Origin: Paraglomus occultum
Taxonomy: Eukaryota > Glomeromycota > Glomeromycetes > Paraglomerales > Paraglomeraceae
Length of the DNA stretch: 51,685 bases
Direction of reading: 5' to 3'
Assembly: GCA_910592205.1 (NCBI GenBank)
Contig: CAJVPJ010000061.1
Coordinates: 1-51,685, forward strand
Part shown: positions 37,711 through 51,685 of the stretch, in pieces
Numbering within the stretch: the first letter of the stretch is position 1
Layout: each line of letters starts with the position of its first letter
The notes under the pieces: generated by a model
What the model was told of the DNA's origin: nothing
The model's database searches: none
What the model saw: only the letters and a program-made list of their open reading frames with translations
Made by a program: the position numbers and the translations under genes

Positions 37711-40700
37711 TCCCCCTTCCCCACCTCTTTCTATGAGTGATACAAATTGTGATCACTTTCCCCGAGTGTTTTTGGAATATATAGACCCCCCTGAACCCTT
37801 CAACCCCGGGAACGATCAAGTCATGTCTTAGTCATTGAGCACTCTCAGTTACGTGACAGAGAGCCCAACTAATCTGACTCGGTATCTAAAAAAATAAAAA
37901 ATAAAAAAAAAATAGACGATATTAGACAACAATAGACGATAAATTATGCGATTTAGACGGTTTTCAACTGATTCAACACAAAGCCGACGAAGCCTCAATC
38001 GTCACTCGCGACTGGTTCGCAGGATGCTCTTTGTTGCTCGACAAAAAGTGATGATTTACGTGGCCGAAATTGTTAACTCTTGGACCTAAGCAATCGGTCC
38101 CAAAAGTCAGTATGTGTGTTTGTAGATAAGAAAATCGTATTATCGGTGAGCGTAATAGATATTAAAAAGACAAAATGAATGAGAGTGTGGGCGCAATCAC
38201 TATTAGATTTGTTTTAATGAGGTGACTTGGCCTTTACTCAGCATGTCTTCTAATCGCATGTCATCTCTTATGTAGTTCCTCAAGACGCTTACTTCGGTCC
38301 ACAATCGTATCATGAACGGCCCATTTTCGACGACACAATGAAATGATTTGATTTTACGTTGATTTTCTTTTTCATTTCCTATTTTTTTTTCTCTCTCTGT
38401 TTCCATTTTACACTTTTTCTTTTGATTTTGGTTTACCTTTTATTTGCGTTTGGTTTCTATTCTTCACCCTTTTATTTTTTTGATAGATTATCCACCATTT
38501 GTTTTTGATTAGATTTTCACAGAATCCCACATTCTCGTTTTGTTTTTTTTTTTAAGAATTATGCCTTAAGATATCACCTCACCATACAATTAAGATGACT
38601 TACCAATACATCCAAATATGCTGTTACAAATAAAGTTTCCGAATATCCCAAAGAAACCTTCTTTGATGCATTTGATGCAACATAAACATTGATTGTTATT
38701 ATCATAGCTAAATTCGGTCTTCCATGTTTGCTTTTCGCTAAGCAGACTGCTCACAATCACAAACATGTATCCTACCCCTTTACTAATAACCCCTTTACTC
38801 TGGTTCAATATTGTGTCGTCATATGATTGAACTTATTAAATTTACACATTACGTCATAATGCGTGCTATTTTGCAAAATTTAATATCTATTATTGTTACA
38901 AATCAATACAGATCGTTTTTCTCTGTTATAATTTAAATTATCACTCAAATGACTCGATGGCCTAAAATGCTGTTCAAAATACGATACCCGCGTTTTCTAT
39001 TTCACTAAAATTATTCCTGAAGATGTTTTTATTATACAAGTAAATACTTAATAAATAAACAGTTCAAATGGAAATCCAACGTCACATTTGTGAAATAAAG
39101 GACACGTTTGCATATGCCAATCTTTCCACTTTCACAATTTATGGCAATATGTCGGGCGGAGAGAATGACGGATAACCTATATTACTGGGAACCTTCAAGA
39201 CGTCTGGCTTAAAGTAGAACGAGAAACTTATCCTACATCTACAACTGGGCTACCGGGAAAAACTTTATTTTCAGATACGACTGTTCTAGCTTCTAAACGT
39301 TCAAACTCATGTCAATATTCCTTTGCATGTTCGTGTAGGCAAATGTTCATTATTATGGGAGAGAAAATTGGCTGTCTAATAGAACAGCGATCCGAAACAT
39401 ACAAGCTATTGTTTAGCCGAGTTACAGCAATTTTTCAAGATAACGTTTTTCAAGTTTTGACTACTACTGAACACTAGTAGCGCTAACTTGCACCCGATTG
39501 AAAACTTGTTAAATGTAACGAAGCAGTGACTAAAGTTGATTCGAAAGTTTGAGTCTTATATATTGAACATTGAACACATTAAATTGACTTTACTATAAAC
39601 GCTGTCTGCTGACACCAACTTGTATAATTTAGGCAAATCTCTAGTAGATAAGAGTTTAATAGTATTCATTACTCCTTAGATGTGATAACGGTTTACATAA
39701 TTATTGTACAATAGATGATATCCTATATGTTGCTTTATTGCTTGCTGATAATATATATTTAAGTATGCGTGCCGTTGAGCGTTTATCGGAATAAAAGTCC
39801 AGCAAGTAGGTTGTATTTATAAGAATTTAGTTATAATAATAAGATATTTTAATGCTTCACAACATGACTTGACAAATTTCTTATATTCTTCTGATACTGA
39901 ATCAGCCATTGTTGACTGTAGTCCACTCACTCACAATATCATATAATAGACCTCTATCAAATTCTCTGTCTCTAGAAGGTGGCCACTAAATACATATCCA
40001 TGTGATAAATATAATATAAAACACTTGTAATATTCCTCAAATGCTGTAATTTATTCTCTACATCAACCTGCTAAGATTTTGATCAAATAACTACAATCAT
40101 GTAATCTTTTGCTTCTGGCTCTTTGGGACATTATTACTATAAATTTGAAGAAATTATGTTCGACTTTGCAATGCACGTAGTATTGTTCTGAATTATTAAA
40201 TAAAATAATAGAGTAAGATTAAAATATCGCGTTCTTAGTTGACAGTATCAAAAGACTGCTTATCTCGTCAATAATAATTTCAGCGTAATCAGATTCTTAA
40301 ATCGTTGAGTTCTATAATTCAATTCCCTTAATCTCATTAATGTCAGTATACTGCATATACGCTAAGCTGTGTAAATATTAGACGTAGAAAGCTAGATAAT
40401 ATTTTTCCGTATCCAAACTTATCATCCTCGGGCATTCTTTAATTTACGTATTCGAGTAAAAAGCCAATCGTTACAACAATTATTAAAAAACACAAATACT
40501 ACTTGAATTATTTTTTATTACTTATCTGTTTGAGTGTCACTCGTTTGCCGTCGCTATACCATGGAATAATAAGGTCATTTCTCGTACGCTTTTAATAGAG
40601 CACGCTCTACCCGTTGTACTATGTGCAGGCATTATATTCAATCATCAATCAGTCTACGACTTTATAATGAATGAACCCAAATGCTCGCCTTAAGAGGTCT

Positions 40701-41010
40701 TGTTGATTTACATCGAGACAGAGTGCATATATTAATATCGGAGGATCTAAAAACTTTATGTAAATTCGATGGTAACCCGATAGGTTTATATTAATCTTTA
40801 GTTAATGTCACTAACCATGTAGTTGAGACATACCTGGCTTATCGCCTCGTTCTTTCTACTTGGCAATTAAGAGTGAAAAAAGGTTACAGATTTCTGCTAA
40901 AAACAATTATTTCTATTAATAAGTTTCATCAAAAAATGATTTTTTCTACTATGATAGAACACTTGACAACCACAGAGTGGGATATTGTAAGTGTTGAAAA
41001 CGTATAATCG

Positions 41011-41113
41011 GGAGGTATTCATTTCGCCGACGATCATTTTCACCGACAAAATTTCCCCAACATTCGAAGTTATCCTTTTTTGGTAGCCTTTGTCGGTAAA
41101 ATAAACCGGACCC
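41011..41113. repeat. Palindromic dispersed repeat, copy 2
   Basis: A diverged second copy of 2753..2865. The inverted arms here are TCATTTTCACCGACAAA (41034..41050) and TTTGTCGGTAAAATAA (41089..41104). The central 19 bases are identical to copy 1. Confidence 0.6.
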
Positions 41114-43378
41114 ATCTTTTCTGCCGAAAAGCATATTTCAGTTGTGGGGATAACAACTCATACTAGCTGTAATATTTACCGTTTTCCCTGGCTATTCAAC
41201 AATTTGTCTACTTCTATTTTAGATAATTGACAATCACCTGTTCAAACACACACTTTAATGACACAAAAAACGGAAATCGATTTGCCATTACATCTTTTTA
41301 GAAAAATCAATGTAACGATTAGATTCTGCTGTTGTCTGAGACTTGGAAGGAGGTTGTGCTATGTCTGAGTTTGAGATCAACCCGCCCAGACGTTCAGTTT
41401 AGAAGTGAGACAATTACCCAACAGAGTTACACAAACATGTAACTTTTATATCATACTTTGTAACAAGGTTTCAGGTATGGTAGTAGTGATAAAAAAGTTT
41501 TTCAATATTAAAATAAAAAACAATTGTATCACGATGCATCTGTGTAACTTCACTTGAGGCCTTTCTCGGTTTCGGACCGAGACAAATCAAGTATTAAACT
41601 GAGCTCGGGGTTTAAATTGATGCAAAAACTTTTATCGGCATAACTGATAATATAAGCATTCAAAGGACACGATATAATCCGTAATTAATTGGCTCAGAGA
41701 TATCCAACCAACCCTTACGATAGGTAAATGACAAAAGGTTTTATTCACCTATTGTAGTTATTTCTCTAACGCAGCTGTATGTAATTAAAGCGGTAGTTGA
41801 TTTCTTGTCCTAATATTTAATATCTTTGTTAGCGAACGACATATTTACTTTTTGTGAACCAACCGGACTTTCCGACGAGTAAGATGTAGGCAACTCCGCA
41901 TACACGCACGCTAGCGTAACCACGAGAGCGGCGTCTAACAAAGAAACAGAAAACCCGACTGTTCTGTGTTATTTGTTTGCTTAGACCATGCGACCAATTG
42001 ACGTCAGTTTTCGTAGATTGAGAATTTCAGTCGCAGTATTGTTTATTATTACGCGTGGCAGCATAGATTATGCACAATGCACGAATTTAATGCACATTCG
42101 CTAACTTACACCACTTTTTCATAGTGGCTACCTTTTTGATGTTTATTTGATTTCTTCATTTAGAATGAATTAGCCATGCTCAAATTGCCGAGAACACAAA
42201 AACGCATATTTGTTAAATTAAATCGCTCGTTATATTAGCGGAAACTTGAACGTTGCATCCCCATTGTTTTGAATTTTCAATTTGCTAATGACAGTCCTGT
42301 CAGTTTTTACTAATTATAGATTTACAAGACAATAGCAATTTTAAGGTTATTTTAATTATGACCGCTGTGAAAGCTCATTTTGTGAAACCAATTTTAATTC
42401 GAGTAACATTGATGCTATAAAGGGAAGGTATAAAAAATTTATCACTTTTCAGGACGACAGGGGTAGTCTAAAACGTTAAAGAGGATAACTGAATTTAGGC
42501 TCATCCCTGGCCTACCAGAGCCATGGTCGGAATCCAATTGAAAATTTCTAGGATCAATCAGATGAAGCGTCGAACCACATGGGCAAAAAAGTCTGCGAAG
42601 ATCTGTTTGTTTGAAGGGGGAGGGAGAGTCAAAAGTACATGACTGTCGAACGATACTTGCTGTTAATGATTTGCTTCACAAACGACCGAGACATTAAAAA
42701 AAATGAAAGAAAAAGAAAAACACCACGAAAGTTACAGACGGTTTTTGTGTCGATCAGACAATGCACGCTTAATTCTGTGTACGAATGCCTTAACGCTAAG
42801 AAATGACTAATTGGGAAAGTTGCATTCCTAATTTGAAAAGTGTACAGACAGGGATTATAACATTATAACGGAAAGAGTAAAAACCAGTAAAGACATGGCT
42901 ATAAACCTAGAAAAAAATTTATTTTTTTGAAAAAAGACACATTTGCTCTCCAACGAAATAATAATATGGTCAATATCTTATTACTTTGGTTTCCCGTTTG
43001 CGTTTATTTAAACATATTCTCAAGATTACTTTTTTTTATACAAGTATATCTGTCTTATCATGCATAAACCGGCCCTTCTTATTACAATCCCAAGTAAACT
43101 TATAATATATAACGTAACGTTATATACGATTGTGATTTTGTTTGTCATTAAACTATTTTATATCATTATTTGCGAAATACAACACAGCGGCTAACAGAAA
43201 AAAGTATATCGAAGCTAATCTAAACGAAAAGCATAAAATGCTATATACATATACGTACTCGTATGATAATACGATTTACATTACGGACGATGAAGCGCAT
43301 ATGTATGTAAAATGTATATGTATATTTATGTATATTTGTATACAATATGTTCATACGATATTTATTATTTATAATATA

Positions 43379-44362
43379 TCACGAAAGCATAAATGTTTGT
43401 TGAAAAAGCTCATTTTCATCACCCCCTATCTCAATATTATACATGGGATCATCCCAACTAGCGATGGATTGACGGTATGAAGAAACATCCGTCTGTTCAT
43501 TAACATTATTAGAAGGGCTAGACGGACTGTTCACCCAAACTGACATGGACGGAGATACATCCAGCACCGGCTCAGTCGGAGTGGTTTGCTGACTGGTCAA
43601 TTCTTCATCAGACGATGATTGACCAATAGGATTTATATTCCAAAAATAGCTGGTATCTTCGGATATGTCGTTAACGTATTGGGCCTCTGGAGATAGAGAG
43701 ATGGAGGGAGGGTGAAGATAAGGTGGCTGGTCAAGAGTATTCGTATACAGCCACCATTCCGATGGCATACAAGCAAACGGATCATAAATGAATTGACTAT
43801 TATTCTGTTGCTGCTGCGGTTGTTGCTGTTGTTGCTGCGGTTGCTGCGGTTGCTGTTGTTGCTGCTGTTGTTGCTGTTGTTGCTGTTGCTGTTGAAAATG
43901 AGCTGGTTCGATTGTATTTTCAACAATCTTTTTTTGGGCAGCATTTGTTTGCGAGTCTTCCTTTATGCGACCTGTGAACCGATTCGACCCGCGTTGCTTG
44001 CGACGAGCAAAGGATAACGACGTACGACGTGCATTCATCAGAGCATTCCGTGCCTCCGTGGCAATGCGCCAGTACTCATCCTTAACGTATTTCGGTTCAT
44101 TTTGCCAAGATATACTAGCCATAGAGCTGACTTCGGTCATTTTAAACGTGCAGTCTTTTGCTTTTAATTCACGAACAAACAATCTTCGATATATCAGAAA
44201 TGCGTTTGGTGATCTTGCTGGCACCTCGCCATCCTTTTTTATGTTGATCAAATCCTCTACTTTGACTGGCGGAGGAAATGGGACGGTTATGGGCTGTTGA
44301 GGCACAGAATTTTCGGTGGCGGCAGACTGTGAGCCAGAGTGAAAGATAGTTGGTTCGCACAT
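43379..44362 (-). CDS. MATA_HMG-box transcription factor with polyQ
   Basis: A single-exon gene of 327 residues; the ATG at 44362 is the first in frame. An HMG box of the MATA_HMG type spans about 48-115: ARSPNAFLIYRR, then EVSSMASISWQNEP, YVKDEYWRIATEAR. It is followed by a basic stretch (FARRKQRGSNRF, about 118-129) that could serve as nuclear localisation signal. A Gln/Pro tract lies at about 157-188 (43805..43893 in DNA) and mixes CAA and CAG codons. The C-terminal third is Ser/Thr/Pro/Asp-rich and may be an activation region. MATA_HMG genes are numerous in Rhizophagus, and only some lie at candidate mating loci. No homeodomain partner gene is present here, so a mating-type role is not supported. 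Confidence 0.87.
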   Translation of the reverse strand: MCEPTIFHSGSQSAATENSVPQQPITVPFPPPVKVEDLINIKKDGEVPARSPNAFLIYRRLFVRELKAKDCTFKMTEVSSMASISWQNEPKYVKDEYWRIATEARNALMNARRTSLSFARRKQRGSNRFTGRIKEDSQTNAAQKKIVENTIEPAHFQQQQQQQQQQQQQQQPQQPQQQQQQPQQQQNNSQFIYDPFACMPSEWWLYTNTLDQPPYLHPPSISLSPEAQYVNDISEDTSYFWNINPIGQSSSDEELTSQQTTPTEPVLDVSPSMSVWVNSPSSPSNNVNEQTDVSSYRQSIASWDDPMYNIEIGGDENELFQQTFMLS

Positions 44363-44978
44363 TGAGACACCTGTGACAATTGATAGGTGGATTGACTTGG
44401 AGATTAAAAACGTACGACGTTTAGATGTTGTTTACTAAGAAGGAATGGATTTGTTTTCGTTCCTTGCGTTAGAGAAAAAATCGGGAAAGAGGGGGAAGGA
44501 GGTGTCTTTATGCGAAAAACGTCCACCGCAATGAACAGTGATTTTGTTGATCGCGAACCTTTTATATTTATAAGTTGGTCATAAGCGACGTATTTCTTAC
44601 AATGGAAAGTAAATATAATGTTTCATGGTGACATAAAAGATAGACTACTCGGTTGCAAAGCCGCATCCCAATTGATAATTCGTACGCCGCGAAGCATTTT
44701 GTCAGCGTACCCAATGCAGTTCACAAGATTTAGATAGAATTTAAGACTTGCTTGCATTCGATTGGGTATGACATAAAATGGCGCCAGTCCCTCATTCATC
44801 GAAATAAATGAACTAACATTATTTCGGCTATCAATGATTTCTCTGTTCATTCAATTGAATTCTCATTCTTTATTTGTTCGGGTTGACTAATTGAGCAAGT
44901 AAAAGATGTTCGAGTGGCCAATAAGATTCCGGCTGATATCGAAATTTACAATTTGCCGCATAATTGTTTTACTATACG

Positions 44979-45000
44979 CTTCTTCTTCTTCTTCTTCTTC
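44979..45000 (+). repeat. (CTT)n microsatellite
   Basis: Seven uninterrupted CTT units in intergenic DNA. Confidence 0.85.
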
Positions 45001-48000
45001 ATTTCTTCATGAATTGCAACAACGAAATCATTGTCTCTACAAGTTATCAAACGCACAAACATTATGCTCGAAGCATTGTATATTCGTAAATATTGTTACA
45101 CAGTTTCAGTTGTAGATGTTTTCCTCTAACGTTAAGATTCGTTTACCACAAACGGATGGAGAACGTCTTGGAGTTTCGTACGAATGGTAGGGTTATTACT
45201 AACCGTACAGCGATCTTTGTGTAAATCCCCCAACCTACAATTTGTTGGGAGGAGGGGGGTTTTTGCAGATGGTGATGAGAATTAACAAACAATGCAGTGT
45301 TACCAAATAGGGTAATTAATATGAACCGTTATTGTTACATTTGCCCGTTGATCTAACCAAAGTTGTTTATTGATACACTAAAACTAATGAGCGAGCACTA
45401 GGCATAATCTTGGAACTTGAGAAAACAGTATTGTTGACGACGGCGTCGTCGCAAGCGTTTGAGACAGAGTGAATTCTACGCTTTGCAAAAGCCTAACTAC
45501 CAAAGTAGTAACATCAATAAAGAAGCCTTTTGGTATAAATTAGTCTTGTTACCTCTTATGTGAACAGTCATAAATCATCATACAGCACAACGCTTGCCTT
45601 GGTAAGCGAAACCACTGGTTTGTTACAGACAGGCATAATATTAAGCATGTTCAAATAGATTTATGCTTTGTTTGCTTGAACTAGAAAGCGCAATTTCTTC
45701 CGTTCATAAGCAGGGCGGCATTTTAGATTCCGTCAATAGCGATTAGAAGGTGACTGTGCCAGAACCAATAAACTAGCATTACCCAAACTCGATTTTGATG
45801 CGAATGCGAATGCTATGCTATGCCAACATCGTTTTTCCCATGTTGCCCAAATCCGATACAGTTTAATTGATGTTGTCGCACTTCAAAGCCAGCGCGAAGT
45901 AGCGAGGTAGATCATAAATCGATTGCTATATTTGCGAACCAATAAACAAAAGCCCCGAAACAAAGGTTCAGCGCAAATACACACTATATGTACCAATATA
46001 ACAACATGGCCTCGTACGTGTCATCTGCGGAGAATATCAAAATAAAACTCTAATCCAATTATAGATTGCAAATTGATTTGTACAGATTAAAACACCACAG
46101 CCCATGCAAAGAGAATAATGTGGTAGTCTCTGTCTCCCGTATTTGATTGAATCATTAATATTCCTGGTGAAATGAGGCAGCTCGGGCTTTTTTTTTGTGC
46201 GTATCCGAAGTTCCGGTTTATGTACAAGCGCCACATCCGTATTAGTAAACAAACATGTGGCTTGAATATCAATATGTTGGTCATGTTATAGTTATTATTA
46301 AATGATCGCCAAACGAATGTATATTGTTTGGATGTGTAAGTGGCTTTGAAATGTGAAACAGTGAATCACCGAGTCTAAAAATTTTCCTTGAACATGACGT
46401 TTTATTTGTTGTGCAACGAAAACTGCGCACGAGAAATGATTCGCTTGGCAAATCATTTTGACACAGATAAGCGAGACAACTGAACACGCTACAGTACGCA
46501 GTAAACAACGAATTTGGCTCATAATAAAAAGACTTTAAAAAAATTTTTTGCCAATAATTTATAACTTGGCAAGTAATTATAAATGCAACTGTATTTAATG
46601 CATCGATTAACTTGGCGTTTACGTTTTAACCCGGGTAATATTGCCGATGATGGCCACTTTAATACAACAAATAGTTATGATGGAAAACTCTCATTGGAAC
46701 AGACTGTTATCAAATGCAGAGGTCTTTGTCGGGAACTGTTAACATTCTATATTGTTCAAAAGTAGAAATTGTCAGTCGTCAATTAATTATTGACAAATCA
46801 GATGACGAGAATATCACCGGAAATGATTTAGTATCAGAATGTCAACATTCTTGACGAGATTTGTAACAATTTGATTACGATATGCGTATGCTCGTTCTAC
46901 CGGGGGAATTCCGCTGACAACAAATGTATGCAAATTTGCTGTAAATAACAATTACTATGAAAATGTTATCGCATTAAAAAAATATAACAATCTAGATGGG
47001 AAAAAAGAGAAGCCCTTTGTCATAGATGTTGTGCATAATACATTAAAGACTGCACCATTGTTATGAAGCGTGGGTGCGACAAATCTAAACTAAGCAAAGA
47101 TTGAGAATCAATCTTTGTTATTCGTTGTTGCTTTGTTCGTAAACCATTTCCATACCATCGTACAATACAATCGAAATAGGAGAAAATTCATCGTGAATAT
47201 TTTATTCATTATTAGTAATCATTAAACAATGGTGAAAAGTTTACCACATTCTTCGGCTTTCGAAACTCTGCCAGCCTGATTTCTCCTTGATGAAAATTTT
47301 TTACCCATATACATATGTACTTGTAACTGTCTCTCCTCAAAATGCTAATTCAGCTCCAAGCTTTTCGTTTTTCGCTAAAACTCTGCTTGCTGTTCATCAT
47401 GCCCTTTGACCAGCTTTTTGTTTATTAAAAAGTATAATCTATTGAAATCGGCATCCGTACTTCTCCTCTTCTTAGACTCCGAAATGCTAGTTCATAAGCC
47501 TTCCGTTCCATCTCATCTGATAACAAAAAGTCTTTATCAAATTATCGGACTTGTAGCTTGAGCATAAAATGTTTGAGCAAACTTGCTTTGAAGCGTTTGA
47601 GATAAACTTTGAGTTTTTTTTATTTGTTTGTAACAACTATGTGGCCAACCTCTGCTAATTTAAAGTCAGAAATTAATGACGTCTTGACATTAATCTTTAT
47701 TTAGCACGTAAGATGTGATATGCAAGTTGAGTTAACTGCTAACTTTACGATTATACCAACTCGGGTAACATTTTGAGGCGTAAAAAACTTTCAACTATGC
47801 AAACCAGTATTATTTCAGTACTTGATACGCCGTTTACATATGCTTCAATTTCAACAAAGGAGGAAAGTGTTTGGAATGGTGGAATGGATAATGTTAGAGA
47901 TGGCCGTGAGTACGTATGGTTTTGTGGGTTGGTTATTCCACCGTAGTTGGACGGTTGCTTTTGAGGAAAATTTCGTAAGTTGAAATGTCTTTCGGTAGAC

Positions 48001-50947
48001 GCAAATTTCACCATGCTGAGACATTTCTGGTTCGTCGCAATTTTCATAATTTACTTGGGAAGACAAAGGCTAGCGCTGGTTTGAATAGTTGACATTATCT
48101 GATGTTAGCAGTTAAGTTAAAAAGAAAATAAAGAGCCGATTGGATATAGAAGTTTTCTGACAGACTAAATTTCCTTGACCTGACTGTACACAGTGAACAG
48201 ATACCGGTTAAGACGGTAAACCAATCTGCCACTAATAAAACTGGCTTGATATACCGCATTTTAGTATCTGAATATGTTATAGTTAATTGACGTCCATCGC
48301 ATATTTTTTCAACAGTTTACAAATTACTTGATACGATGTCCGGCATATCGTGGAAACTCAGATATTTGACATTCTATATGAAAAAGTCTCAATAATAATC
48401 GCGCTTTATTAATATAACTTAACAATCAACTCATAATTTTTGCATCCTACATCCGTTATAAGCGACCTCCATTTTTTGCGCGTAATTTATTTGTTGCGGA
48501 AAAATGGTCAATGCAATATTAATATCAAATTTCAAACACCACAATTTGCACGCACAGCATTATTTGTTATGGATCCAGTTTCCACGTGTAAAGAAAGCAT
48601 TTTCGTAAAGCATTACTATTTTTTTTCAGTGTTTCAGTTAAACTGATGATGATACTAATTATCCCCAATAGTGTGTGCTTACGAGACGCGTTAGAAAACA
48701 TAAAAACATTTCTAATTTAACTCTTTGTTAACAATATGGGATATTATACTTAAATATTTTACATAAAGTTGGCTGAAAAGTATAATAAAAGAAAATCTGT
48801 AAAGCATTAAAATGTCTTTTCTAATAGGAAACCCCTCCAAACGCAGCACTCGGTCCCGAACTCAGACGCAACATATTTAAGAAGGTTTGTCATAACTTTT
48901 TACTGCTGTTAGCACCCATTTAAATCATATGACTGTGAAATATGTCATATATATGATTGTTAATTGCAATTAAAGTTTTATTCTTGTCTTCCCATGTTAA
49001 ACTATGATTTATCATTTGATAATCCAGACATTATTTCAGAATATTTGCGTATTTTTAACGTTGCTGATAGCATCTATAGAGAGTTTACTTAGTTAAACGT
49101 TGAAATAATTGCGCGATCAAATAATAACCGCTGCCATAAGTTACAATTACGGTCAACACTCAAATTTCAGCGGTAGCTTAATTATTTTATGCGAGTAAGC
49201 TGCTTGCATGTAAATTTAAAGAGTCTAGTTTTTGAACAATAAATGGATTAAGCAACTAAAATTAACTCTGCAATTTTTTTAGCTTAACGTTTTATATTAA
49301 TATTGGAAAATAATCTTGTGCTTGAGTTTATAAACATGTTTATCTTTAACATGCATTATTGATAAAAAAAATTGCAAATACGATGCGGCAATCGCGTTTT
49401 TATTAGTTTAGGGAAAACAATACATTCTTGAAGCATTACTTGACACTAAATGAAGTAAAGCTTATCGAAAACAATTTCCATTCGTTGCTCTTCTCTTTTA
49501 CTTTTATTAAAATTTACGTGCAGATTTTTGAAAATCTTAATTCAAGTTGATATAACTTTATCATTGTTGTTTTGCACAAAATTAGAAAAACGCCATTCAA
49601 TGCTTTCCTCCAGGGAGTATAAAAATTGGCGAAACTAAATGGCGTTTGTTTAATTATTCACTGTTCAAAGCCTTAAATTTGCATGTAGATTCTCGGAAAT
49701 TTAGTTACGAACAGATGTAAGACATTTTATTAACTTTACATAAAGTTAAAAAATACTCATTCAATACTTGTGTTTAGTAAATGTAAATAAGTGATACGTT
49801 AATACGTTTAATTTATTCAAGAAACTTTGCTGTACTGAATGGTATCAAGTATAACTTCTCATCTCAAGTTTGCGTGTTAATATATGCCTGCTGTCAACAC
49901 ACAATAAAACACGAAGAATATTGAAATTGTTATTTTGCAGCAGCGTTCACGACCGATATTCGAGGCCTGAAAGCGGAAAACTAGTTTATGACAAAATAAC
50001 GCTTATAAAATTGAGCAATTAACATGCAATTTTTAAAACGTTTTTAATGGCTCTAATTATAATGTTTTCTGGAATTGAGTTAAAATGTAGATGCCATGAC
50101 AGACAGTAATCGGTCACTATTACTGGCCGAATAATAATAATATTTATATGCAGATAGTTTTGGAAGAAAGTTTCTTTCCATTCATATTTGTTGTACCTGA
50201 AAACAATTGTAACATGTTGTTACAAGCTAACTATGAGCAGGGAGGACGACAATTTGCATACGTTGTATGGATCCGCAAGGTGTCTAGAATATGTTACGCC
50301 GGCTAGTTTATCTTTAAAAAAAAAAGCTTGAATGCTTTGACCCAAAGTTAGAGAAAGCGAATATTCGTATTCTTAGATGGAGGAAGGATAAACAGTGTAA
50401 TCCTGTTTCGAGATTCACACAACGGAATCAATTGTAAAAGCTGCATCGGATTGAAACTTTATACATAGACCATAATACATTGAGAAAGATAAACCAATAA
50501 CATGGAAGACGTGTAACACACGCATCAAATATGCATTCGTGACCAGTGTTTTTTTTACACAGAAACCAGAGTTTTACCAAAAGTGTTACATGCTTGGTGC
50601 AAAAATGGCAACTTGTGTTATCCAAAATACTTGATATCTATTCAATATGGCAATCTATGAAGTGACAATCAAATAAATGACCTGTTAGCAAACGGGGCAT
50701 ATCAATGTGCGATATCACAGCCCGTCTAAAACAAACTTGAGCAGATTGTAAACGATTTTCCCTATTTTACAACATTATTTAACATCATTATTATTACTGA
50801 TTACTAATACTGATCAGATCGTATTTAGATGCTTGCGGCAAAACTTTTAAATATATAAATTATTTCTATCTCATATGCATTAATATTAATATGTTTTATC
50901 GGCCATATCGATAAAGGGCGGAAAGGAAAAAAAAGTTTCTTCACGCA

Positions 50948-50980
50948 ACCAATTACGTGCGTTCACATTGTATAAATAAT
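50948..50980 (+). promoter_or_regulatory. Putative histone H4 promoter elements
   Basis: A CCAAT motif (AACCAATTACG, around 50948) and a TATA-like TATAAATAAT (50971..50980) lie in order about 160 bases before the H4 ATG. Placement suits a core promoter, but this is motif matching only. Confidence 0.4.
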
Positions 50981-51129
50981 ATATGTTACACGTGATCGCG
51001 CGGGGTGATACATAATTCCCGTGAAAGTTGTCCATCCCCCCCACGCAAAAGAGAAACAAAAGTTTGGTTCTTGGTTTATTTCTACTCTCTTGAGAAAAAC
51101 TATTAAGTCAAATTCCGAAAGAAAAGTGA

Positions 51130-51551
<422 letters not shown>

Positions 51552-51608
51552 TGAATGAGTCTATTGTTTATATTTGGAATAAGAGACTAACAATTCATTT
51601 CTCTTAAC

Positions 51609-51685
51609 TCTACTGTATTCTTAATTGGGTGATAGTCAGGTGACAAAGATGATGATAATCTGCGACGCCAAAGGCATAATATAAT
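51609..51685. repeat. 77-bp exact repeat, window-end copy
   Basis: The last 77 bases match 19249..19325 without a mismatch and in the same orientation. If the H4 gene is intact, this copy lies within its third intron. Confidence 0.97.

Larger units (their letters stand above)
31397..43378. other. 12-kb gene desert with relics and repeats
   Basis: No intact gene is recognised. Contents are listed separately: a coding relic (31873..32600), a short TIR element (32606..32695), a tandem duplication (33275..33468), an inverted/direct repeat cluster (33910..35592), element ends at 35151 and 35864, a poly-C tract (37695) and repeat copy 2 (41011). The remainder is AT-rich DNA with short ORFs only. 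Confidence 0.55.

Noticed and set aside
38590-38808. Cys-rich 72-codon minus-strand ORF with a donor-like end
   Set aside because: A GTAAGT near its end hints at an exon, but no matching exon or family was recognised.
43712-44017. Plus-strand Leu-rich ORF
   Set aside because: Antisense translation of the polyQ tract of the HMG gene.
44623-44850. 75-codon ORF upstream of the HMG gene
   Set aside because: Starts with ATG and looks mildly protein-like, but there is no domain, neighbour link or splice evidence.

Overview
The window is nuclear DNA of a fungus, and the gene content points to an arbuscular-mycorrhizal fungus (Glomeromycotina, Rhizophagus-like). The evidence is AT-rich DNA, many short GT-AG introns, two members of the expanded kinase family with CxxC and W-T-x-G-N linkers typical of these fungi, a MATA_HMG protein, and a family-typical SAM methyltransferase. 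Species cannot be fixed from sequence alone.

Layout. 1-1877: 3' part of a modular protein kinase, cut by the window edge. 1878-7986: gene-free, with repeat debris. 7987-19219: a compact housekeeping island holding BUB2/cdc16-type TBC GAP (+), DAHP synthase (-), eIF2B gamma (-) and PWP2 (-). I rebuilt exon-intron structures for all four, and the reading frame closes in each. 19220-23172: non-coding, with a minisatellite and a transposon-like end. 23173-27521: a small hypothetical ORF (-), a SAM methyltransferase (+) and a zinc MDR dehydrogenase (+). 28800-31396: a complete paralogue of the first kinase. 31397-43378: a 12-kb desert of gene relics, foldback repeats and element ends. 43379-44362: MATA_HMG protein with a polyglutamine tract (-). 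44363-51132: no recognisable gene. 51133-51468: histone H4, whose last exon is missing at the window end.

The island genes are core functions: mitotic exit control, shikimate pathway entry, translation initiation and small-subunit ribosome assembly. They share no pathway, and I see no biosynthetic cluster or defence system. The most notable signals are: (i) the kinase paralogues, which carry tandem degenerate kinase N-lobe-like modules whose phase-0 introns fall at equivalent positions; (ii) an exact 77-bp match between the last 77 bases of the window and the PWP2 upstream region, which looks like an assembly-graph overlap; (iii) several transposon-like ends built from iterated short motifs; and (iv) a complex inverted/direct repeat cluster at 33.9-35.6 kb.
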